Positions 58,260-64,000 of a DNA stretch of 64,000 nt are shown in pieces; the first letter of the stretch is position 1; every line of letters begins with the position of its first letter. This stretch comes from Bryobacterales bacterium (GTDB taxonomy: Bacteria; Acidobacteriota; Terriglobia; Bryobacterales; Bryobacteraceae), in contig CANFEY010000012.1 of assembly GCA_947446025.1 (NCBI GenBank), forward strand, positions 1 to 64,000, written 5' to 3'. The notes under the pieces were generated by a model. It had not been told where the DNA came from. It ran no database searches and saw only the letters and a list, made by a program, of their open reading frames with translations. The translations under genes were made by a program, and so were the position numbers.

Positions 58260-58670
58260 TTACTTGCCCTTACCCTCTCCGTTTGTATCCAGAGGCGCAC
58301 CCGTGCCCGACGAGCCGAGGAACAGCTTGGTCCCGTCCGGCAAACTGATGGACCCGCCATTCGCGCGCCGCGACCCATCCTTAGAAAGATACCCCTGAAT
58401 GACCACCTTTGTCCCCTTGGGCAGCGAGGCTTTGGTGAATCCGCGCCGGGCGAGGATGTTGGGACTGCCGCCTTCCACCATCCACTTGGTGACGGTGCCG
58501 TTGTCTTCGGTGACTTCCAGGTGGATCCACGCGTGCGGATTGATCCACTCCATGTCCGTCACAGTGCCGCGCAGAGTCACCGGCTTGTTGGCGTCGAACT
58601 CCGCAGCGAAGGCGTGATGGGCAGCCAGCGGCCAGGCGGACAACATGAGCAAACAAAGTGTGGTCTTCAT
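58260..58670 (-). CDS. Exported DUF6152-family protein
   Basis: 136 residues with a signal (TTLCLLMLSAWPLAAHH). The HHAFAAEFDANKPVTLRGTVTDMEWINPHAWIHLEV core matches DUF6152, a small OB-like periplasmic domain often found near the two following secreted proteins in Acidobacteria. The His-Ala-Phe and NPHAW blocks are the hallmark. Function is unknown. Distance to the next gene in the operon is 10 bp. Confidence 0.78.
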   Translation of the reverse strand: MKTTLCLLMLSAWPLAAHHAFAAEFDANKPVTLRGTVTDMEWINPHAWIHLEVTEDNGTVTKWMVEGGSPNILARRGFTKASLPKGTKVVIQGYLSKDGSRRANGGSISLPDGTKLFLGSSGTGAPLDTNGEGKGK

Positions 58671-58680
58671 GGATGGTCTC

Positions 58681-59643
58681 CTATTTCTTAGCAGCGGCAG
58701 CAGCTTCGTCTGCGCGAGCGCCGCTCAGCATGTTGAACATGGCGTAGTTGCCTTCGTGGCAATCGTACTCGTAGAGCTTGTAAGTTGGATCGGCCTTCAA
58801 CGGAAAGGCGATGCGGAAGGGGCTGACCCAAGTCTTCGGATCGTTGAGGTACGCCTCGTAATTCACTTGATCCGAAGCCACCCGCGTGAATTTCTCCGTA
58901 AGCACCAGAGCGTCACTATGAGGATCGCCGCCGCCGTTGCCGGTGAGTCCATTCTTGTCGCCCAGGAAATTGGTGGTTTCGACCACCAGCGTGTCCCCTT
59001 CCCAATGCCCGCGCGCATCGCCCATGTAAGAGCGAATGCCGGGTCCAGGATGCGCGCCGCCCAGCGGAATGATCCGCGCTTCGTGGATCATCTCGTACTT
59101 GATCGAGACGTAGCCGGGGGCCTGGATGATTTCGTTGCCGTTGTTATAGATCACGGGCAGTACGGAGCCCATGACACCGCGGCTGATGCAGCGGTCGTAG
59201 AGGCTCTGGTCCTCCCATGTCTCGTTGGGGCCATGTCCCACGCGCGCGGCGGCCTTCGCGGCTTTCTTCGCCTGCGCGGCGGCGGTGAGGGCGGGCATCT
59301 TGCCGTTCTCGGGCTCAACGATCAACGACGTCTGGCGCGAAGGCTTCGGAGTATCGAGCCAGTAGCCAGGAGGATTGATGGACACGGGACCCGTGGAAGC
59401 GGTGGGGGTTTGCCGCGCGGCCAAGGTGCGCTCGGCTTGTGCGGCGCGGTCCGCGAATTCGGAATCGGTCAAGTACAGGCGATTGCCGAATGCATCCGGC
59501 CGCTGTAGCGGCACGTTGATCATGTCGGTGGCGGGCCAGATGCCTTGGAGGTCGGGATCGCCCCACGGAGTGCGCGGGATCTTATACGCGGCCTGCCCGA
59601 ATGCTATGGAAGCGAACGCGAGTGTACAAATGAAGCGGTTCAT
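58681..59643 (-). CDS. Exported acidobacterial-type protein (long form of a paralogous pair)
   Basis: 320 residues with a signal (RFICTLAFASIAFGQ). PWGDPDLQGIWPATDMINVPLQRPD is a recurring N-terminal block in Acidobacteria, and GHWEGDTLVVETTNF is the pair's shared hallmark. It is paralogous to the next gene (WEGDTLVV, later VER/EKFTR...NYEA...DP...P and CHEGNY/CVEFAE). I know no proven activity. The track's extra 37 codons are dropped: the ATG overlapping the upstream stop (ATGA) starts the signal peptide. Confidence 0.75.
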   Translation of the reverse strand: MNRFICTLAFASIAFGQAAYKIPRTPWGDPDLQGIWPATDMINVPLQRPDAFGNRLYLTDSEFADRAAQAERTLAARQTPTASTGPVSINPPGYWLDTPKPSRQTSLIVEPENGKMPALTAAAQAKKAAKAAARVGHGPNETWEDQSLYDRCISRGVMGSVLPVIYNNGNEIIQAPGYVSIKYEMIHEARIIPLGGAHPGPGIRSYMGDARGHWEGDTLVVETTNFLGDKNGLTGNGGGDPHSDALVLTEKFTRVASDQVNYEAYLNDPKTWVSPFRIAFPLKADPTYKLYEYDCHEGNYAMFNMLSGARADEAAAAAKK

Positions 59644-60404
59644 TTCTTTCTTAAGTCTCCGTACAGCAATTCTTCGGCGAACTCCACGCACTTGAACTCC
59701 AGCAGCTGGGCGTTCTTCTCCATCCGCCGGTACAGCGGCAGACTGATTTTCCACGGGTGCGTGAACACCGTGGGATCTTCAATGGTGGCTTCGTACTGAA
59801 TGTGGTTGGCGTCAGTGAGCGCGTAGCGTTCCACCACGTGGACATTGTTACTGGCGTAGTTTCCAGCGCGATCCAACCAACTCTTGCCGTTTAGGCCTGT
59901 CACGTCGACCACCAGCGTGTCGCCCTCCCAGCGGCCATTGGACCAGCCCATCCACAAATCGTAAGGCGCGTCCTCGTGCTTCTTCATAAGGATGGTCCGG
60001 TTCGCCGTCGCGAATTCGTAGGCGATCAGGATGTTGTCGGTTCCTTGTATGATTTGAAACGGGAAAGGCAGGTAGGTCGCGCGCGGCACTCCGGGCATAT
60101 AGCACTTGGCTTCGGGATCGTCCTTCATACGGTTGGCGCGATTTTTCTGCTTCTGCGGGAGCGCTTCGGGGCGGTAAGGAATGGCTCCGCCTTCGACAAT
60201 GCCGAGGCCTGCGGGGATCGCGCCCGTGGCACCCAGCTGGAAGAATGCGCCGGGTTGCGCGGAGTGGTCTTCGATGTCCCAATAGGCGCTGCTGAGGGAT
60301 TGCCACACGCCGGTCAAGTTGGGTTTGCCGTCGGGCAAGCGCGGGAGGGTTTGCGCGCCCAGCGTGAGCGCGCACAGAAACAGGGCAATCAGACCGGTTC
60401 GCAT
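59640..60404 (-). CDS. Exported acidobacterial-type protein (short form of a paralogous pair)
   Basis: 254 residues with a signal (LIALFLCALTLGAQ). PRLPDGKPNLTGVWQSLSS opens the mature protein, like the 'dG.Pdl.GvW' block of the long form, and NGRWEGDTLVVDVTGLNGKSWLD is the shared core. It heads a seven-gene unit: two paralogues, DUF6152, isomerase, oxidoreductase and MFS (all adjacent or overlapping). TAGAAC lies 6 nt before the ATG. It is divergent from the mutase gene. Confidence 0.75.
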   Translation of the reverse strand: MRTGLIALFLCALTLGAQTLPRLPDGKPNLTGVWQSLSSAYWDIEDHSAQPGAFFQLGATGAIPAGLGIVEGGAIPYRPEALPQKQKNRANRMKDDPEAKCYMPGVPRATYLPFPFQIIQGTDNILIAYEFATANRTILMKKHEDAPYDLWMGWSNGRWEGDTLVVDVTGLNGKSWLDRAGNYASNNVHVVERYALTDANHIQYEATIEDPTVFTHPWKISLPLYRRMEKNAQLLEFKCVEFAEELLYGDLRKK

Positions 60405-60410
60405 AGGATC

Positions 60411-60416
60411 GTTCTA
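60411..60416 (-). promoter_or_regulatory. Candidate -10 box TAGAAC of the seven-gene operon
   Basis: TAGAAC lies 6 nt before the operon's first ATG, in the 67-bp divergent gap shared with the mutase promoter. Confidence 0.35.
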
Positions 60417-60458
60417 GATGGTAGCGGGGTCCGCAAGTGGTGTCAAAGGCGCGACGGG

Positions 60459-60464
60459 TAAAAT
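60459..60464 (+). promoter_or_regulatory. Candidate -10 box TAAAAT of the mutase gene
   Basis: TAAAAT lies 7 nt before the GTG that gives [11 protein letters not shown], the family's normal N-terminus, and so supports that start over the track ATG. Confidence 0.4.
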
Positions 60465-60471
60465 GGGTGCT

Positions 60472-61968
60472 GTGCCTACACCCGGCGAATTTCCTTACAC
60501 GCGCGGCATTCACACGTCGATGTACCGCGAGCGGCTGTGGACCATGCGGCAATTTTCGGGCTTCGCCACCGCAGAGGAGACCAACGCGCGTTACCGGTAT
60601 TTGCTGGCGCAAGGGCAGACCGGGCTTTCGGTGGCGTTCGACTTACCGACGCTGATGGGCGTGGATGCGGACGATCCCACGGCGCTGGGCGAAGTGGGCA
60701 AGTGCGGCGTGGCGGTTTCGACGCTGGCCGACATGGAGACGCTGTTCGACGGGATTCCGTTGGGCGAGGTCACGGTGTCCATGACGATCAACTCACCGGC
60801 GTCGATCCTGTGGGCGATGTACCTGGTGGTAGCCGAGAAGCACGGCATCGAGTGGGCTCGGCTGTCTGGCACGCTGCAGAACGACATCTTGAAGGAATAC
60901 ATCGCGCAGAAGGAGTTCATCTTTCCGCCCAAGCCATCCATGCGATTAGTGACGGACTCCATCGAGTTCGCTGCGCAACACACGCCGCGGTTCAATCCAA
61001 TTTCGATTTCGGGGTATCACATTCGCGAGGCGGGATCGACGGCGGCGCAGGAGCTCGCCTTCACTCTGCGCGACGGATTTGAGTACGTGGACCACTGCAT
61101 CGCGCGCGGTCTCGGGGTGGATGCGTTTGCACCACGGCTGAGTTTCTTCTTCAATTCACACAACGATTTCTTTGAGGAGATCGCCAAGTTCCGCGCGGCG
61201 CGCAAAATTTGGGCGGAGGCGATGCGGGATCGCTACGGCGCGAAAGACGAGCGGAGTTGGAAGCTGCGCTTCCACGCGCAAACCGCTGGCTGTTCGCTGA
61301 CGTGGCAGCAGCCGGAGAACAACATTGTCCGCACCTCGATCCAGGCTATGGCGGCGGTGCTGGGCGGGTGCCAGTCGCTGCACACCAACTCGCTCGATGA
61401 GGCGTATGCGCTGCCCTCGGAGCATGCGGTCACGCTGGCGCTGCGGACGCAGCAGGTTCTCGCGCATGAAACGGGGGTGACAGGGGAGCCCGATCCGTTT
61501 GGCGGCAGCGAATATGTGGAGCGGCTCACGCGGCAGATGGAAGCCGAGGCGCTGGACTACATGCGGCGCATCGACGATATGGGCGGAATGATCGCGGCCA
61601 TCGAGCGCGGGTTCCCGCAGGGGGAGATTGCCCGGTCGAGCTATGAGTTTCAGCGGACAGTGGAAGCGGGGAAGAGAGTGGTGGTGGGGGTGAACAAGTT
61701 CCAACAGGCGGGGGAGAAGCCCATCGACATCCTGCGGATCGACCCGGACGTGGAACAGCGGCAGATGCAGCGATTGGCGGAAGTGAAGCGGCGGCGGGAT
61801 GCTGCCGACGTGGAAGAGGCGCTGCGGGAACTGAAGCGCGCGGCGCAAAGCAATGAGAACACGATGCCGAGCCTGCTGGGCGCAGTTCGGGCGTATGCAA
61901 CCGTGGGAGAGATGTGCGCCGTCCTCAAAGAGGTCTTCGGCGCGTATACGGAGACGAGCGTTTTTTGA
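60472..61968 (+). CDS. Methylmalonyl-CoA mutase, large-subunit catalytic domain
   Basis: The enzyme interconverts methylmalonyl-CoA and succinyl-CoA with adenosylcobalamin. 498 residues form the CoA-binding TIM barrel: [63 protein letters not shown] and [19 protein letters not shown]. There is no C-terminal B12-binding domain, so a separate small subunit is required. It may belong to an isobutyryl-CoA (IcmA-like) or other acyl-CoA mutase; specificity residues (Tyr vs Phe, Arg) were not resolved. It is at the start of a plus-strand unit and followed by a convergent RRM gene. Confidence 0.9.
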   Translation: MPTPGEFPYTRGIHTSMYRERLWTMRQFSGFATAEETNARYRYLLAQGQTGLSVAFDLPTLMGVDADDPTALGEVGKCGVAVSTLADMETLFDGIPLGEVTVSMTINSPASILWAMYLVVAEKHGIEWARLSGTLQNDILKEYIAQKEFIFPPKPSMRLVTDSIEFAAQHTPRFNPISISGYHIREAGSTAAQELAFTLRDGFEYVDHCIARGLGVDAFAPRLSFFFNSHNDFFEEIAKFRAARKIWAEAMRDRYGAKDERSWKLRFHAQTAGCSLTWQQPENNIVRTSIQAMAAVLGGCQSLHTNSLDEAYALPSEHAVTLALRTQQVLAHETGVTGEPDPFGGSEYVERLTRQMEAEALDYMRRIDDMGGMIAAIERGFPQGEIARSSYEFQRTVEAGKRVVVGVNKFQQAGEKPIDILRIDPDVEQRQMQRLAEVKRRRDAADVEEALRELKRAAQSNENTMPSLLGAVRAYATVGEMCAVLKEVFGAYTETSVF

Positions 61969-61990
61969 AGCCCCGGGCTTACGCCAGAGG

Positions 61991-62476
61991 TTAATTCAGC
62001 GCGTTCGTCAGTTCTTCGGCGAACGGGCTGACGGGGCCGTCACTGCGGCGGCCGCCACTCACGCTCTTCTTGCCTCGGCGCGGCGGACGCTGGTCGGCGG
62101 CGGGAGCAGCACTCGCAGCCGGCGTATAGGCCTGAGCAGCGGGCGCGGCTGTGCGCGGCGTGTAGGGACGGCGTTCGCCCATGCCCTGCGGCGGCGCGCC
62201 GGTTGCAGGACCGGCTCCCTTGGGACGCGGCGGCTGCGCGGGGTTAGCGCGAAGCAGACGGTCTTCGAGCGGCGCGCGATCAAACCGGCGGATGATCGAA
62301 TTCATCTCTTCGGTGTTCGGCGCTTCGATGAACGCGAAGCCTTTCGACTCCTGCGTTTCCGGATTACGGATGACTTTAATAGCGTCCGCAACTAAGGATT
62401 CGGCGTTCAGCCAACCCATAATGTCGTCCACGGTTACCCAGGTAGGCAAGTTGCCCAAAAAGACAGTAAAACTCAT
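61991..62476 (-). CDS. RRM-domain RNA-binding protein with disordered tail
   Basis: 161 residues: one RNA-recognition motif at 1-80 with RNP2 VFLGNLP and RNP1 KGFAFIEA, then an Ala/Pro/Gly/Arg-rich tail (PPRPKGAGPATGAPP, DQRPPRRGKKSVSGG) that should be disordered and cationic. Bacterial RRM proteins (cyanobacterial Rbp type) bind RNA and may serve in cold or light response. A RNP1 Tyr/Phe set is mostly kept. No Shine-Dalgarno is obvious. Confidence 0.85.
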   Translation of the reverse strand: MSFTVFLGNLPTWVTVDDIMGWLNAESLVADAIKVIRNPETQESKGFAFIEAPNTEEMNSIIRRFDRAPLEDRLLRANPAQPPRPKGAGPATGAPPQGMGERRPYTPRTAAPAAQAYTPAASAAPAADQRPPRRGKKSVSGGRRSDGPVSPFAEELTNALN

Positions 62477-62614
62477 TCAGCGCTTGTTATTTACTCCATG
62501 GCGGGATTGCGTCCGGGAAGACCTTTCCTGAAGGCTCTATCAGAGTATCACAATTTTACGCCGCAACTGGGGTGGGGTGAAGTGGTATGTGGGCCGGGGG
62601 CAAGGCGTTAGGGG

Positions 62615-64000
62615 TTAGACTCCCGCGGAAATGATTCCCGTGGCAGAGGGAGAGGATGTTTGCAGGCTGCGCCGGTAGTGCAAGTGGCGGCGGCGTGTGA
62701 CCTCAACCAACGGGCTCCATACGGCGTGGACGGCGTGGTGCTTGATCAGCCAATACCACAGGAAATTCGACCGCTTGTAGAGATAGGACATGCCGAGATA
62801 GGGTGCGGCGGCGCGCCAATCTTCGGGGCGGCGGGCCCAGATGGACGCGTGCGAAAACAGGCGGCCGTAGATCCACTCGTAGCCTGCCTCGAGTTCTTCC
62901 GGCGTCATGTGTTGCGGGCGGAAGACGGCGTGGGTGGTGTCATAGAGCGACCAATCGCGATGCAGCAGGCGGCCTTGCGCTTCCATCTGGCGGTAGAGCG
63001 GCGTTGCGGGATAAGGCGTGAGGATGTGGAAGGTCGCGCACTCTAGTCGATTTTCCTCCACCCATTGCGCGGTGGTGGCGAAGACGTCCTTGCGATCATG
63101 ATCGAAGCCCAGCACAAAGGATCCGTTCACCTGGATGCCGTGATCATGCAGCAGGCGGACGCGGCGCGCGTAGTCGGAAGTCTTGGGCGTCTTCTTGCGC
63201 GCGTCTTCCAGGTTGCCGTCGGTCAACGATTCAAAACCTACGAAGACCCCGGTACAGCCCGCCAGCGCCATGTCGCGGATGAGCGTGGGATCGTCGGTGA
63301 CGTCGATGGAGACCGCCGCGCTCCAGATTTTCTCGAGCGGCTGTAACGCTTGGCACAGCGAACGCAGATACTCGCGGTTGGAGCCGAGGTTGTTATCGAT
63401 GAAGACCGCGTAAGGCTGCTCGTTGGCGGCGAACTCCTCGGCGATCTGCCTCGGCTCGCGCATGCGGTACGGCATGCGGAGGCCGTCCGTGGCCAGGTAG
63501 CAAAAGCCACAGCGGTTGTGGCAGCCGCGGGTGGCGATCAGACTGGTGGTAGTGAGAAAGCTGGATCGTGGGACCAGTTCGCGGCGCGGCGAAGGATCGG
63601 CGCTGTAGCCGTTTTCGTATGTGGCTGTATAGCGCGATTGCAGGTTGCCCGCTTCGACGTCCGCCAGGATGCGTGGCCACAGCTGCACGCCGTCCCCGAG
63701 CGCCAGCGCGTCGGCGTGGGGGGCGCACTCTTCGGGGCAGGAGAGCACGTGCAGTCCACCGAGAATGATGCGGCTGCCGCGTGCGCGATACCAACGCGCG
63801 AGCTCGAAGGCTCGCTTTGCGAAGGTGAGGTGGACGGAAATGCCGACCACTTCGGGGATGGGGTCAGATGGCGGCGGGCCGTTCAACAGGTTCTCATCCC
63901 AATACTACACGTCCCAGTGTTCGGGCGTTGTGGCCGCGAAGCTGGTGAGCGCGAGGCTCGGCGTCAGCACGTGTTTGCCGAAGCTGGCGTGCGGGTCTTT
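62615..64000 (-). CDS. B12-binding-type radical SAM protein, partial and interrupted by TAG
   Basis: The radical SAM core has the CxxxCxxC motif in RGCHNRCGFCYLAT, then FVGFESLTDGNLEDARKKTPK and the later TPYPATPLYRQME, as in the HpnJ/DUF4070-like group that alters lipids or cofactors. The track begins at a TTG inside ENLLNGPPP. Upstream, the same frame continues to the window edge as SFGKHVLTPSLALTSFAATT, then PEHWDV, TAG, YWDENLL, which is the usual N-terminal domain. So a stop interrupts the gene about 32 codons into the visible part. It may be a pseudogene, an error or a readthrough case. The N-terminus is outside. Confidence 0.8.

Noticed and set aside
61969-61990. AAGCCC/GGGCTT palindrome after the mutase as a terminator
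   Set aside because: The stem is only 6 bp and no T-run follows on the plus strand; the T-run is on the wrong side.

Overview
This is a GC-rich, gene-dense bacterial chromosome segment. It most likely comes from an Acidobacteriota member close to the Bryobacterales / Candidatus Solibacter group. That placement is inferred from protein content: a VWFA-related acidobacterial-type protein, a Ser/Thr kinase fused to a TolB-like propeller, DUF6152 and related secreted proteins, DUF885, many sugar-phosphate isomerases and Gfo/Idh/MocA enzymes, and PQQ dehydrogenases. No rRNA, tRNA or CRISPR array was recognised.

Layout. 0-3 kb: the cut end of an IS4-type insertion sequence, then a small coiled-coil protein, hemD, and the membrane (Fo) part of ATP synthase (assembly proteins, atpB, atpE), closed by a good terminator. 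3-9.9 kb: a DHDPS-family aldolase, CheW, an O-antigen ligase-like protein, a rhodanese, an Flp pilin, rseP, dxr and a 3-hydroxyisobutyrate dehydrogenase-like enzyme. 9.9-15.6 kb: a propeller kinase, a HicBA toxin-antitoxin pair, and a secreted three-gene module in which two paralogues flank a cupin. 15.5-19.7 kb: a defence-like island. A DUF4062-STAND-TPR ATPase is divergent from a Phd antitoxin, a broken ParE toxin and a HEPN (AbiU2-like) protein. 19.7-30.2 kb: a respiratory block with an MtrB-like porin plus a decaheme MtrA-like cytochrome, two PQQ dehydrogenases, a monoheme protein and a diheme cytochrome c.

30.2-36.1 kb: a minus-strand run of hpaB-like, hydrolase, metX, metW, rluD-like and VWA genes. 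36.1-42.7 kb: remnants of a PIN toxin and an RHH antitoxin, a secreted two-domain sulfurtransferase, a 1147-residue Nfn-like flavoprotein fusion, an orphan HicB, a cupin and a ParDE pair. 42.7-54.9 kb: redox and CoA metabolism genes (1-Cys peroxiredoxin, nitroreductase, two aldo/keto reductases, CoA-transferase, acyl-CoA ligase), two membrane-anchored TPR proteins, prmA and an MscS channel. 54.9-60.4 kb: a seven-gene minus-strand operon (MFS, oxidoreductase, isomerase, three secreted proteins). 60.4-64 kb: a methylmalonyl-CoA mutase large subunit, an RRM protein and a radical SAM protein running off the edge.

Three themes recur. First, about eighteen transcription-unit-first genes carry a TANNNT-like -10 box only 3-11 (mostly 5-9) nt before the start codon, which suggests common leaderless transcription; I used this to refine several starts. 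Second, toxin-antitoxin loci are numerous and partly decaying. Third, three genes (parE, mscS, radical SAM) look interrupted by an in-frame TAG, while TAG also ends atpB and atpE normally. The strongest candidates for new biology are the decaheme/porin conduit beside quinoproteins, the single-chain Nfn-like enzyme, and the STAND/Phd/HEPN island.
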